The notes below the pieces were generated by a model. That model saw only the letters and a list, made by a program, of their open reading frames with translations, ran no database searches and was not told where the DNA came from. The position numbers and the translations under genes are program-made. From contig JBGCDP010000023.1 of the NCBI GenBank assembly GCA_045105475.1, forward strand, positions 1-64,000: a stretch of DNA of 64,000 bases, written 5' to 3'. This DNA comes from WTJY01 sp045105475 (GTDB lineage Bacteria; Chloroflexota; Anaerolineae; Promineifilales; Promineifilaceae). Positions 54,376 through 63,471 of the stretch are shown here, one piece after another (the first letter of the stretch is position 1; the number at the start of each line of letters is the position of its first letter).

Positions 54376-55992
54376 ATGAAGTATCTACCCACTTTAACCT
54401 TTGCAGCTTCCCTCTTAATTCTCCTTTTTTCTACTCAAACTAGCTTTTCAAATCAAGATAATCAAGTCAATGTCAGCGCTATTGCTCTGCATCAAGTTGG
54501 CGACGGCTTTTCGCAACCTTTAGGGATTGCCTCTACCGGTGTGGCTGACGATAGTCGCTTATTTATTCTTGAAAAAGGGGGGAAGATTAAAATTATTGAG
54601 CGGGGTGTTATTCGGCCGGAGCCGTTTCTAAATCTTGAGGGGAAGGTTTCCCTTGAGGCGGAACGCGGGCTGTTAGGTATGGCTTTTGACCCAGCTTATA
54701 CGCGAAATGGGTATTTTTATGTGAACTACTCAGATAATCGGCCGGAAACATATGGGGATACAGTCATTGCTCGCTACAAGATTTCGGCCGACCCAAATAT
54801 CGCTTTAGCTGGATCTGAAGAAATCATCCTTGAAATCGCCCAAGAGACAAGTAACCACAATGGTGGGCATCTGGCTTTTGATTCAACCGGGCAACTCGTG
54901 ATCGGGATGGGAGATGGAGGCGGCACGGGCGACCCGCTGAATCGAGCCCAAGACAAGCGGGAGCTGTTGGGTAAGATGCTGCGTATCAATGTACACGGGG
55001 ATGGGATCGACCCGGTCAACGGCTGTGGCCGCGTGCGAAACTACAAAATCCCGGCCGATAATCCCCGGCCGAATGGGGAAGATGACTGGTGCCCTGAGAT
55101 CCTTTCATCCGGATGGCGTAATCCCTGGCGCTATAGCCTCGACCCAGAAAACGGCCGGATGTGGGTGGGTGATGTTGGGCAAGATTTCCATGAAGAAATC
55201 AGCCTAGTGCCAAAGACGACAACCGTTCTGCGTGATTATGGTTGGTCATGTTTTGAAGGTATCGTTAAATTCAAAAGCGATTGTGGCATTACTTCCAATG
55301 CACTCTATACCAAACCGATTATTACCTATAACCGAGTGGGACCAGCTCCGGAATTTGAGTTTCTTGGTGCATCGGTCACTGGCGGACTCGTGTATGACGG
55401 TGATACCTTTCCAGAGCTTCAGCGGCATTACTTCTATGGGGACTTTATTTCGGGGAAGATTTGGGCAGCGAATAAAGATGCAGACAACGAGGTCACTGAG
55501 GTGCTCAGTTCTGATGTGAAAATCGCTTCTTTTGGCCAGGGGAATAACAAAGAAGCTTATTTGGTTGACCATATTTCAGGCGAACTGTTTCAGATTATTG
55601 GAAACTATGCGGCCGAAGTTAAGCAATTTGTCCCTACGCTCGCAACCCCCCAGCAGCAAATTGTGTGGCGTTTCGAAATCAAAAATATCGGGGTAAAACC
55701 ACTTACCGATTTGGTGTTTACAAACCAGCTGCCACAGGGTGTGGTGTGGATATCGGGTGGGAATGTTGTCACCAATGAGGTTGAAGTGAAGATTGCTGAA
55801 CTGAAACCTGGCGAGACGAAAGTGTTTGAATGGGAAGGGCTTGTCCCGATTTCTGAAGGAGTTGTGATTAATAAAGGTCTGTCTCTTGAAGCTGTTGAGG
55901 GTATAAGCTTTATCGATTTAGATGAGGCTTCGGGCGTTACGACAGTGTCTGAGTCGCTCATAAAAATTTCTTTGCCAATGGTGGGGAACTGA
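54376..55992 (+). CDS. Secreted PQQ-type glucose/sorbosone dehydrogenase with C-terminal DUF11-like domain
   Basis: The 538-aa protein has a signal peptide (MKYLPTLTFAASLLILLF) and a six-bladed propeller of the soluble GDH/sorbosone dehydrogenase family: SQPLGIAS, ERGLLGMAFDP, NHNGGHLAFDSTGQLVIGMGDGG (catalytic His), SGWRNPWRYSLDP and GDVGQDFHEEI. Residues ~425-530 form a DUF11/Ig-like domain (FEIKNIGVKPLTDLVFTNQLP), probably for surface attachment. It oxidises sugars outside the membrane with PQQ; no PQQ synthesis genes are in the window. Confidence 0.9.
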   Translation: MKYLPTLTFAASLLILLFSTQTSFSNQDNQVNVSAIALHQVGDGFSQPLGIASTGVADDSRLFILEKGGKIKIIERGVIRPEPFLNLEGKVSLEAERGLLGMAFDPAYTRNGYFYVNYSDNRPETYGDTVIARYKISADPNIALAGSEEIILEIAQETSNHNGGHLAFDSTGQLVIGMGDGGGTGDPLNRAQDKRELLGKMLRINVHGDGIDPVNGCGRVRNYKIPADNPRPNGEDDWCPEILSSGWRNPWRYSLDPENGRMWVGDVGQDFHEEISLVPKTTTVLRDYGWSCFEGIVKFKSDCGITSNALYTKPIITYNRVGPAPEFEFLGASVTGGLVYDGDTFPELQRHYFYGDFISGKIWAANKDADNEVTEVLSSDVKIASFGQGNNKEAYLVDHISGELFQIIGNYAAEVKQFVPTLATPQQQIVWRFEIKNIGVKPLTDLVFTNQLPQGVVWISGGNVVTNEVEVKIAELKPGETKVFEWEGLVPISEGVVINKGLSLEAVEGISFIDLDEASGVTTVSESLIKISLPMVGN

Positions 55993-56163
55993 GAGAGCAA
56001 TCGGCTGTGGTTTTTGCATAAACAATTGGCCAGCTATTTGGCAATAGGTGGCTCAAATAATAACCATCTGATTTGTCTTATCGCTTTTGCTTAAGCTGAG
56101 GCTATTTCTACACGTTTGCTATACTTGCCTATAAACCTTTCTCCTAAAAAGGAGGTGCCAAAG

Positions 56164-57111
56164 ATGCGCCTTCCCCTCACTAAAAATAAAACCCCTTGGT
56201 CTGAAAGAGGGTTACCCTACGTCCTTGTACTGAGCCTCATGTTTGGCACCTCGCTCGTTTCTGCTCGAATCGGATTAGGCGAATTTACCTCGCTCGACTT
56301 TATCGGCCTGCGTATGGCACTGTCGAGCTTCGCATTTTTGTTTAGCTTTATCTTTTTTAGCTCCCGTTTTAAGTGGCCTACAGACCCGGCCGTCTGGCGG
56401 CATGGATTTGTGCTGGGGATCATCGGCACCGCCATTCCGATGACTGCGTTCATTAGTTCACTCAACTATCTTTCCAGCGGCATTTCCTCGATTATCGGCA
56501 CAACATCTCCTGCATTAACCGTCGTGCTGGCCCATTTTCTGCTCAAGGATGAGCGCATGACCGGCCGGATTGTGTTCGGTGTTGTGTTGGCTCTAAGTGG
56601 GGCATTGCTTTTAATCTTGTTGGGTGAGTCAGGTCTGGAAACCGACGGTGCAGTCAACCCTATCGGGTATCTACTTGTGTTTACAGCCAATATTAGCTCT
56701 AGTTTCGGCATCATTTATGCGCGGCGCTATGTGCGTAAGCTCAGCCCGTTTCAAATTACCAGCGTCCGTGCTTTGGTCACAATGCTTATTGTGCTGCCCA
56801 TCGGCCTTTATTTTGGCGGCATCGATTTTTCGGCCGTCACGTATGTCGGGTATTCATCTTTGGTCTATAGCGCGATTATTAGCTCATTTGCAGGCTTTAT
56901 TCTCTCACTCTACATCATCAATCAGTTTGGCGTAGCGACTTCAGTCATGGTTCATTACATGATCCCGATTGTGGCTACGACGACGGGTATCCTGCTGCTA
57001 GATGAAAAAATCACAACGGGCATGCTTGTTGGGATGGCGATTATTATCGGTGGAATTTCGATTATCAATTCAAAGAAACCGACGGCCGAAAGAGAGAAAC
57101 AGACCAGTTAA
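56164..57111 (+). CDS. EamA/DMT family transporter
   Basis: The 315-aa protein starts at the ATG at 56164, which follows AAAGGAGGTG; the frame is open to 56116 without another ribosome site. Ten membrane helices in two EamA repeats (YLSSGISSIIGTTSPALTVVLAH and SSLVYSAIISSFAGFILSLY) fit a drug/metabolite exporter. Substrate unknown. Its end overlaps the convergent oxidoreductase gene by 4 bp. Confidence 0.9.
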   Translation: MRLPLTKNKTPWSERGLPYVLVLSLMFGTSLVSARIGLGEFTSLDFIGLRMALSSFAFLFSFIFFSSRFKWPTDPAVWRHGFVLGIIGTAIPMTAFISSLNYLSSGISSIIGTTSPALTVVLAHFLLKDERMTGRIVFGVVLALSGALLLILLGESGLETDGAVNPIGYLLVFTANISSSFGIIYARRYVRKLSPFQITSVRALVTMLIVLPIGLYFGGIDFSAVTYVGYSSLVYSAIISSFAGFILSLYIINQFGVATSVMVHYMIPIVATTTGILLLDEKITTGMLVGMAIIIGGISIINSKKPTAEREKQTS

Positions 57112-58679
57112 AACCAGCGTCGGCCGTCTTTGAGCACGACTTGAGCCGCGTTTCTCCCGGCCGCCCCCATAATTCCACCGCCGGGATGGGTTGATGCCCC
57201 AGTCAAATACAAACCTTTAATCGGTGTTTTGTACTGAGAGACGGTCAAGGCCGGCCGGAGCATAAACATCTGATCAATCGACATTTCTAAATGCATCACA
57301 TTCCCCTGTAGCAGTCCTAACTCCCGCTCAAGATAAAGCGGTGTTTCGACCAGTTTGTCGATAACCGCCTCTTTGACATTAGGGGCATACTCACCCAGCG
57401 TATCGAGCATTTTCTCAGCTATTTCCTCAGAAATCTCATCCCAGTTTTCTTTAGAAGCAAGCTCATATGGATAATACTGCCCCCACAAAAACATTGTATG
57501 CTTGCCTGCTGGTGCCAGCGTCGGGTCGGTCGTTGAGAAGGTCATCGAGATGAGGGCTGGGTTTTCAGACGGTCGTTTGGCTAAATAATCCCCATAGGCG
57601 GCATCTAAATAATCAAGTGATGGGCAGACAAACTGCATCGCCGTATGTTCTTCTCCAGCTACCCCTTTGGGCGTACTGGTCGCGGTGTAATTGGGTAGCT
57701 CGTCCATGGCGCAGCGTAGGATCATGCCAAAGCCGTTCCCAATCCGGCTATTATTGAGCAAGTTGCGCTGTGGCTGTGGCATATCATCTGCTTCTAGCAT
57801 CGCCATCGTCGTGTGGATGTGAGCACCTGATACGATTGTTTTGGCGGTGGCTGTTTGAGTCAAACCGGTTTTGGTATTGGTAAACGTGACTCCCATCGCT
57901 TTCCCATTTTCGACTAAGATCTTTTCGGCCGGGCTGTTGGTCAAAATGGTTCCCCCATGCGCTTCAACCATCTTTGCCAAAGATTGGGTCAGCATGCCCG
58001 ATCCCCCTTTCGGCCGTTTCATACCGCTCACATGGTACATTGGGTGCCACAGAGCAAATGGCCCAGAGAGTGGTTCTGTCGGTGGTGGCCCAGACTGAGC
58101 CGCCATCCAGCCGATCATGGCAGGCACTTCTGGCCCATCAAACCAATTTTTGAGCAGTGGGCCGTACCCACGAAAAATATCAGCCATACGCTCCCAGTTC
58201 CCCGCCCCTAAGCCAGATTTAAACCCTAAATTTTTAACGACATTTCCCATCGTGGGAGGATTGGTAAACGTTTCAACCGTAGCCTCTGCTAATGGTGTCC
58301 ACGTCTTGACGAACTCACGGTATTTTTCAGCATCGGCCGCGTTGACCTTGGCTATGCTCTCGCACGTTTTGTCTAAATCTTTATAGATGGTGATATGTTG
58401 GCCGTCAGGGAAAGGGGCCCAAAAAAGCGGATCAACGTCTAAATATTCAAGACCATATTTCTCCAACTCTAGATCGGCCACGATAGGGGTATGGTGAATT
58501 AAAATATGGGCAGATCCCCCCAGATCAAATTTATAGCCGGGTACCATCTCTTCGGTGACAACCGCGCCGCCGACAATGTGTCTGCGTTCCAGCACCAGCA
58601 CACGTTTACCCGCTTTGGCTAAGTATCCGGCACAAATAAGCCCGTTATGTCCCGCACCAATCACAATCGCATCGTACAT
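57108..58679 (-). CDS. FAD-dependent phytoene desaturase-like oxidoreductase
   Basis: The 523-aa flavoprotein begins with the FAD motif AIVIGAGHNGLICAGYLAKAGKRVLVLE and GGAVVTEEMVPGY, and ends LYLTGASTHPGGGIMGAAGRNAA, the CrtI/PYROXD2 pattern. Neighbouring carotenoid genes are absent, so a role in carotenoid desaturation is not established; PYROXD2-like activity is an alternative. An efp terminator lies just upstream. Confidence 0.88.
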   Translation of the reverse strand: MYDAIVIGAGHNGLICAGYLAKAGKRVLVLERRHIVGGAVVTEEMVPGYKFDLGGSAHILIHHTPIVADLELEKYGLEYLDVDPLFWAPFPDGQHITIYKDLDKTCESIAKVNAADAEKYREFVKTWTPLAEATVETFTNPPTMGNVVKNLGFKSGLGAGNWERMADIFRGYGPLLKNWFDGPEVPAMIGWMAAQSGPPPTEPLSGPFALWHPMYHVSGMKRPKGGSGMLTQSLAKMVEAHGGTILTNSPAEKILVENGKAMGVTFTNTKTGLTQTATAKTIVSGAHIHTTMAMLEADDMPQPQRNLLNNSRIGNGFGMILRCAMDELPNYTATSTPKGVAGEEHTAMQFVCPSLDYLDAAYGDYLAKRPSENPALISMTFSTTDPTLAPAGKHTMFLWGQYYPYELASKENWDEISEEIAEKMLDTLGEYAPNVKEAVIDKLVETPLYLERELGLLQGNVMHLEMSIDQMFMLRPALTVSQYKTPIKGLYLTGASTHPGGGIMGAAGRNAAQVVLKDGRRWF

Positions 58680-58688
58680 AAATAAAAA

Positions 58689-58720
58689 AGACCAGATCGG
58701 TGTTACAACCGATCTGGCCT
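58689..58720 (-). terminator. Terminator of efp
   Basis: CCAGATCGGT (58692-58701) pairs with ACCGATCTGG (58708-58717). On the minus strand the stem is followed by a T run, directly before the oxidoreductase ATG. Confidence 0.85.
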
Positions 58721-58744
58721 AAAGATTCAACTCAAAATTTCAAA

Positions 58745-59302
58745 TCACACGCGTGTAATGTAAGAGCGTGTTTCTGTATTAACCTTAATCCGATCCCCTT
58801 CTTTCACGAAAAGTGGGGTACGTAACGATAGGCCGGTTTCAGTTTTGACTTCTTTTGTTGCGCCAGAAGATGTATCGCCTGCAACCGCATTTTCAGCCCA
58901 AACAACGTCGAATTCCATGCTTTTAGGCAAAATGTAGTCCAGCACTTCGCTTCCAAAAAGGAGTAGCTCAAGTTCTAGGTTTTCAGCTAGGAAAACATTG
59001 TCATCACCAAATACTTGATGTTGGACAAACGATTGAACGTAAGTGGTGGAATCCATAAAGACATAATTGTCTCCGTCATCATACAGGTATTGAACCTGGC
59101 GTTTGTCAAAGCTCACATCTTCTACTCGGTCTCCCGAGGTGAAGGTCATATAGGTGATTGACCCGGTGCGCATATTTTTGACGTTTACTTTGATAGTCGC
59201 TTTGCCACGGCCGGATTTGCGGTGGTCGTACTCTTGTACTTTAAATAGGTCGCCATCTTGGGTAAAAGCGGTGCCACGGCGGAGTTGATTTACATCGATC
59301 AT
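58745..59302 (-). CDS. efp: Translation elongation factor P
   Basis: The 185-aa protein has the three EF-P beta-barrel domains and the signature region TSSGATKEVKTETGLSLRTPLFV. The loop that enters the ribosomal peptidyl-transferase centre reads HRKSGRGKATIK, with Arg32 at the tip instead of the Lys found in E. coli. EF-P relieves stalling at polyproline. The Arg tip is like Thermus and the EarP-modified proteins; no earP-type gene is in the window. Confidence 0.97.
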   Translation of the reverse strand: MIDVNQLRRGTAFTQDGDLFKVQEYDHRKSGRGKATIKVNVKNMRTGSITYMTFTSGDRVEDVSFDKRQVQYLYDDGDNYVFMDSTTYVQSFVQHQVFGDDNVFLAENLELELLLFGSEVLDYILPKSMEFDVVWAENAVAGDTSSGATKEVKTETGLSLRTPLFVKEGDRIKVNTETRSYITRV

Positions 59303-59426
59303 TGCTGTTTTTCCAAAGGTCTTTCAGGCTTCAAAAAGCTGAAGGGCCTAAAAGTCGATAATGTTTTGAATTAAAAGGTATGTAGGCTGTTAATTCTACG
59401 CATGATCGATAATTGGGCAATATATT

Positions 59427-59663
59427 TTACTCACCCTTTTTGTCATCCTCTTTTTTTGCCCCAAAGCCACTCATTGCAGTGCCAGACGCTGCACCAATGG
59501 CAACACCTAGTGCGATGCCAAGCCCGATATTGTCTAACGCAACGCCTAAAGCGACTCCAATCGCTATGCCAACACCCATGCCCACGGCTAACCCACCACC
59601 TGCTAATGATTGTTTTTGCTCTTCAATTTTCTTGTCGTTTTCGCGATTCTTTTCATCGCTCAT
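59427..59663 (-). CDS. Small glycine-zipper protein
   Basis: A 78-aa protein from the ATG at 59663, chosen for its GGAGG site. Charged N- and C-termini flank a hydrophobic core with regular Gly spacing (GGGLAVGMGVGIAIGVALGV, GLGIALGVAIGAASG), typical of glycine-zipper membrane peptides. Membrane association is likely; function unknown. Confidence 0.7.
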   Translation of the reverse strand: MSDEKNRENDKKIEEQKQSLAGGGLAVGMGVGIAIGVALGVALDNIGLGIALGVAIGAASGTAMSGFGAKKEDDKKGE

Positions 59664-59749
59664 TGTTACCTCCACTGTAACTTCGCTACCTTTTTAGCTC
59701 CATGCTAAAATTCATCACGCTAAAAATTAATTGGGAAGGAATGTACCTT

Positions 59750-61981
59750 ATGTTACGTAATATCGGGAAATGGGTTTTAAGAGTTGTGGGATTGCTGCTG
59801 GTTTTATTTGCGGGTTGGGCCACTACGGCCGGGATTCGGCCGATTGCGCAAGAGCCGGTTATCCCTGCGGCCGAAGCGGGTGCAGGCTCAAGCTCTGTAC
59901 TGCCCAGCTATACCGGCCTACAACGAGAATTCCCAGAGCTAGAAGCTCCTGACCCAGCCGCCGTTGAGCTGGGGCGTAACCTGTTTTTTGATGCGATTTT
60001 GTCAGCTGACAACGACATGAGCTGCGCCAGTTGCCATCAGCCTGAAAAAGGATTTGCTGACGGCCGGACTGTGGCTGAAACGGCCGATGGTACGAAGCTG
60101 GCCCGCAATGCACCTACGCTTTGGAACGTTGGCTATCTGGGCGAAATTTTTCACGACGGCCGGGCTAGCTCTTTAGAGGAACAGGCTGAAACTGCGCTGC
60201 TTGAAAGCACCGAAATGAACGCTGATCCTGACCAAACCGTGGCTGAGCTTGAAGCGATCCCTGAATATGTTGAACTTTTTGAGGAAGCATTTGGCGCTGA
60301 TTCAGTCAACTTTGAGAATGTTGCCCTTGCACTAGCCGCTTTTGAGCGGACGCTAATCACAAAGGATGCACCGTTTGATCGCTATGCGGCCGGAGACTTT
60401 GCCGCCCTGACCCCAGCGCAACGCCGTGGCCTAACATTGTTCCGATCTGGCGCGACCCGCTGCTTTGAGTGTCATGCTAATCCAACATTTCATACCGATA
60501 CATTCCGAGTGATCGGGGTGCAAAGTGGTGATCCTGGTCGGGCTGGCGTTGCCGATAACGGCATCGAAGGATCTTTTAGAGTGCCCAGTTTACGCAATAT
60601 CGCTCTGACTGCTCCTTATATGCATAACGGTGAGTTTGAAACGCTCGAAGAAGTGATCCAATTTTATGCAGACGGTGGCGGCCGACAGTTTGGTGATACC
60701 AATGACAATATCGATGCGTTTATTCAAGGGTTTGAGCTCAATACGCAAGAAAAATCTGACCTTGTTGCGTATTTGCATGCCTTAACTGATGAAAGCCAAT
60801 TGCCAGAAGTTCCTGAAGTAGCTCTGTCTGGATTGCCGATTGAGTTTAGAGGAGTAACGGCCGGGCGTGCCAAATCCGCTCGTCTTAACCGTGGAACAAC
60901 CCTTGTAGCGGCAGCTGCAAGTCGAGGACCGCTGGTTATTACCGCTGACCCAAATCGGCCGTTGCAAGAGGCGATTGATCGTGCTTTACCAGGCGACACC
61001 GTGCTGATTCCATACGGTACTTATAACCAGCGTCTTGTAGTTGATGTGAGTGGTCTCACCATACGCGGTATCCCAAACGAAGCGGGTGAATATCCGATTT
61101 TTGATGGGCAAAATGTTTTGCCCGAAGCGGTCATCGCCTCTGGTAATGACTTTGAGCTGGCTTACCTCACCGCAATCAACTATACAGATAACGGCTTTTT
61201 AGTAGAGGGTGTTACTAATTTACACATGCATCATCTCGAAACACACGATACCGGCACGTATGGGATTTATCCAGTTAAATCTACCAATGTCCTCGTAGAA
61301 CATGTGATTGCCAGCGGGGTAAACGATGCGGCGATTTATGCCGGGCAAACTGAGAATGTGGTGGTCCGTAATTGCGAAACGTATGACAGCGTGATCGGAG
61401 TTGAAATTGAAAACTCAATCAATGGAGATGTGTACGATTGCCACATTCATGGGAATTCATTGGGAATTTTGTATGTTGTGTTGCCTAATCTGACCTCAAA
61501 AGTGTCGCGCATCGGGAAGGTCTACAACAACGTGGTCGAGGACAATAATCGGATCAATGATGGACCGGCCGGAGCTGTTGTCGCCGATGTGCCACCCGGC
61601 ACCGGACTGCTAATCTTTGGATCAGACAATATCGAGGTATTTGACAATACGTTTAGAGGGAATAAAACAACAGGAACCGCTATTTTTAGTCTGACGACGT
61701 TGTATTCAATCGATGAGCTTGATGTTGCGCCTGACCCTGAAAACAACTGGCTGCACAACAATAGTTATGAAAATAATGGATATGATCCAGTTCCTTTTGT
61801 GAAGGCATTAGGTATTCCGACTGGAGACATTTTGTGGGACGGTAACGGTTGGGACAATCGTTTTGATGAGCCAGAAGCAACAGGTGGTTTCCCACCGTAT
61901 CTGCCGAGTAAAGCGACTCCGACATTCTTTGCAAAAATCTATTATCGATTGCTAAAGGGTGTGCTGTGGATTGCTGGCTAG
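59750..61981 (+). CDS. Di-heme cytochrome c peroxidase (MauG/CCP-like) fused to a right-handed beta-helix
   Basis: The 743-aa protein starts at the ATG at 59750, nine nt after GGAAGGA and ahead of a signal peptide (VLRVVGLLLVLFAGWATTAG). The peroxidase half (about 60-365) has two heme motifs, CASCH (about 91-95) and CFECH (about 238-242), plus FADGRTVAET, PTLWNVGY and ALTAPYMHNG. The second half (about 395-700) is a right-handed beta-helix like the TIGR03805 repeat family: VDVSGLTIRGIP, LAYLTAINYTDNGFLVE, VVRNCETYDSVIGVEIENS. Such beta-helix proteins are usually encoded beside di-heme cytochromes, so the fusion suggests joint action outside the membrane, perhaps on a carbohydrate. Confidence 0.88.
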   Translation: MLRNIGKWVLRVVGLLLVLFAGWATTAGIRPIAQEPVIPAAEAGAGSSSVLPSYTGLQREFPELEAPDPAAVELGRNLFFDAILSADNDMSCASCHQPEKGFADGRTVAETADGTKLARNAPTLWNVGYLGEIFHDGRASSLEEQAETALLESTEMNADPDQTVAELEAIPEYVELFEEAFGADSVNFENVALALAAFERTLITKDAPFDRYAAGDFAALTPAQRRGLTLFRSGATRCFECHANPTFHTDTFRVIGVQSGDPGRAGVADNGIEGSFRVPSLRNIALTAPYMHNGEFETLEEVIQFYADGGGRQFGDTNDNIDAFIQGFELNTQEKSDLVAYLHALTDESQLPEVPEVALSGLPIEFRGVTAGRAKSARLNRGTTLVAAAASRGPLVITADPNRPLQEAIDRALPGDTVLIPYGTYNQRLVVDVSGLTIRGIPNEAGEYPIFDGQNVLPEAVIASGNDFELAYLTAINYTDNGFLVEGVTNLHMHHLETHDTGTYGIYPVKSTNVLVEHVIASGVNDAAIYAGQTENVVVRNCETYDSVIGVEIENSINGDVYDCHIHGNSLGILYVVLPNLTSKVSRIGKVYNNVVEDNNRINDGPAGAVVADVPPGTGLLIFGSDNIEVFDNTFRGNKTTGTAIFSLTTLYSIDELDVAPDPENNWLHNNSYENNGYDPVPFVKALGIPTGDILWDGNGWDNRFDEPEATGGFPPYLPSKATPTFFAKIYYRLLKGVLWIAG

Positions 61982-61990
61982 AATTGTTAG

Positions 61991-62023
61991 GGAGTGGCGC
62001 ACAAACAAATGGTTCGCCACTCC
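61991..62023 (+). terminator. Hairpin after the peroxidase fusion gene
   Basis: GGAGTGGCG (61991-61999) and CGCCACTCC (62015-62023) form a perfect 9-bp stem followed by TTATCTT. It argues for a metallophosphoesterase start downstream of it, at 62036. Confidence 0.7.
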
Positions 62024-62035
62024 TTATCTTGCCTC

Positions 62036-63358
62036 ATGAAAAAACTGTATGTAATTAGTGACCTGCATATGGGGGGAGACGGCCAGCTTCAGATTTGTGA
62101 TTACACAGCTGAAATGGTCGTTTTTTTGCAGGAGCTGGACTCGAAAGCTGCCGAAGGTGACGATATCGAGCTAGTTCTTGCTGGCGATACCTTTGGCTTT
62201 TGGGAGCTGACAGAAATCGAGGGGAATGGTGAGCTGGATGAGATCATCAAATACCATCGGCCGATTTTTGATCAGCTATATGAAACGGGCAAACGAATCA
62301 AGATTACCATGATGGTCGGGAACCACGACTACGATTTGGCCTGTGATCCGTTTTACGGCCGAAAATTAGCTGAGTGGAACATCTTTTTAGATACCTCGTT
62401 AGCCCTCACACGTAGAATCGATCAGCATAAGATTTGGATTGAGCACGGCCAACAGGCCGATGTGTACAACGCCTCACCCGACTATCGCAATCCCTATGCG
62501 CTCCCTTTTGGCTACTTCGTTACCGAATCGATTGTAAGTGGTGCCAGCCTGCACTCTGAGTTTGGAAATGGCAATTGGCTAAAAGATATTCGCTCGATTC
62601 GGACCCGACAGATTCCAGAGTGGATGTTTTCCAACTACTTTTACCGCGAGATGAATATCTTCTTCCGCTGGCTGGTTTTGCCCTTTCTACTTTTGTTTAG
62701 CTTTACCGCCTTGGGCATTGTGGGTGAAATTTTAGCGCGTGCCGGTTTAGTTGAAGACAACTTCTTTTTTTATAATCCGGTGATCGATTATTTAGGCTAT
62801 GTCGGTGATGTTTTCGCTTGGATTATCACGATCAACATGGGCATTGTCTCGTTTCTGCTGGTCCTTTCGATTCCGATGACCCTCATCTTTCGAGATGTAC
62901 GCTCTGCGCTTTATCGATTTAGAATCCTGACCTATGACAAAGACGGGGATGAGCAAGCGACGCAGTCTAAGGGACCTTATATCGACCGTGCGCACAAGAT
63001 CTTGGCTGAAAATAAAGATGTGTCAGCTTATGTATTTGGACATACACATCAGGCTCTTTTAGAGAAATTATCAGACGGCCGCTTAATTATTAACACGGGC
63101 ACTTGGCTTAAAATTTTACGCCGGGTATCTGTACGTGTCGGCTGGCTCCCGGCCGTTTATGTGCCGACGTTTCGGCTGAACTACTTTAAGTTTTCAGGAC
63201 GGGAGGGGGACCTGCACGTTGACTATGTGGAGATTGCTAAAGAGCCGGAAGACGAACTGACCTATCTGCAACAAACGCTAACATTTTGGCGCAAAATTCC
63301 TGAGGGAAAATACATTCCATTAAGAACCGTGGTGCCTAAAAGAGAGAGCCAGATTTAA
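62036..63358 (+). CDS. Membrane-associated calcineurin-like metallophosphoesterase
   Basis: The 440-aa protein has its metal motifs as ISDLHMGGDG (residues 6-15), GDTFGFWE, VGNHDYD (about 95-101), and GHTHQ (about 335-339). Two hydrophobic segments (about 62650-62745 and 62800-62885) divide the catalytic motifs and suggest membrane attachment. The upstream frame continues to a GTG at 61994, but that lies in a terminator hairpin. UDP-2,3-diacylglucosamine-hydrolase-like activity is a distant possibility. Confidence 0.85.
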   Translation: MKKLYVISDLHMGGDGQLQICDYTAEMVVFLQELDSKAAEGDDIELVLAGDTFGFWELTEIEGNGELDEIIKYHRPIFDQLYETGKRIKITMMVGNHDYDLACDPFYGRKLAEWNIFLDTSLALTRRIDQHKIWIEHGQQADVYNASPDYRNPYALPFGYFVTESIVSGASLHSEFGNGNWLKDIRSIRTRQIPEWMFSNYFYREMNIFFRWLVLPFLLLFSFTALGIVGEILARAGLVEDNFFFYNPVIDYLGYVGDVFAWIITINMGIVSFLLVLSIPMTLIFRDVRSALYRFRILTYDKDGDEQATQSKGPYIDRAHKILAENKDVSAYVFGHTHQALLEKLSDGRLIINTGTWLKILRRVSVRVGWLPAVYVPTFRLNYFKFSGREGDLHVDYVEIAKEPEDELTYLQQTLTFWRKIPEGKYIPLRTVVPKRESQI

Positions 63359-63405
63359 TGGCTGAGATTTTTAGTGCAAGACTGAAGCCTTTTAGGAAAC
63401 AAAAA

Positions 63406-63437
63406 GTCCCGGCCGATCCATCAAGATCGGTCGGGAC
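63406..63437. terminator. Terminator between convergent genes
   Basis: GTCCCGGCCGATC (63406-63418) pairs with GATCGGTCGGGAC (63425-63437), with one G-U. AAAAA before the left arm gives a T run on the minus strand. Confidence 0.85.
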
Positions 63438-63471
63438 ACTAATGTCTAACGTTTAGTTGCTAATATCTGGA

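Noticed and set aside
59402..59697. Plus-strand Pro/Ser-rich frames before the peroxidase gene
   Set aside because: They are antisense of the glycine-zipper gene, which has a good Shine-Dalgarno on the minus strand.
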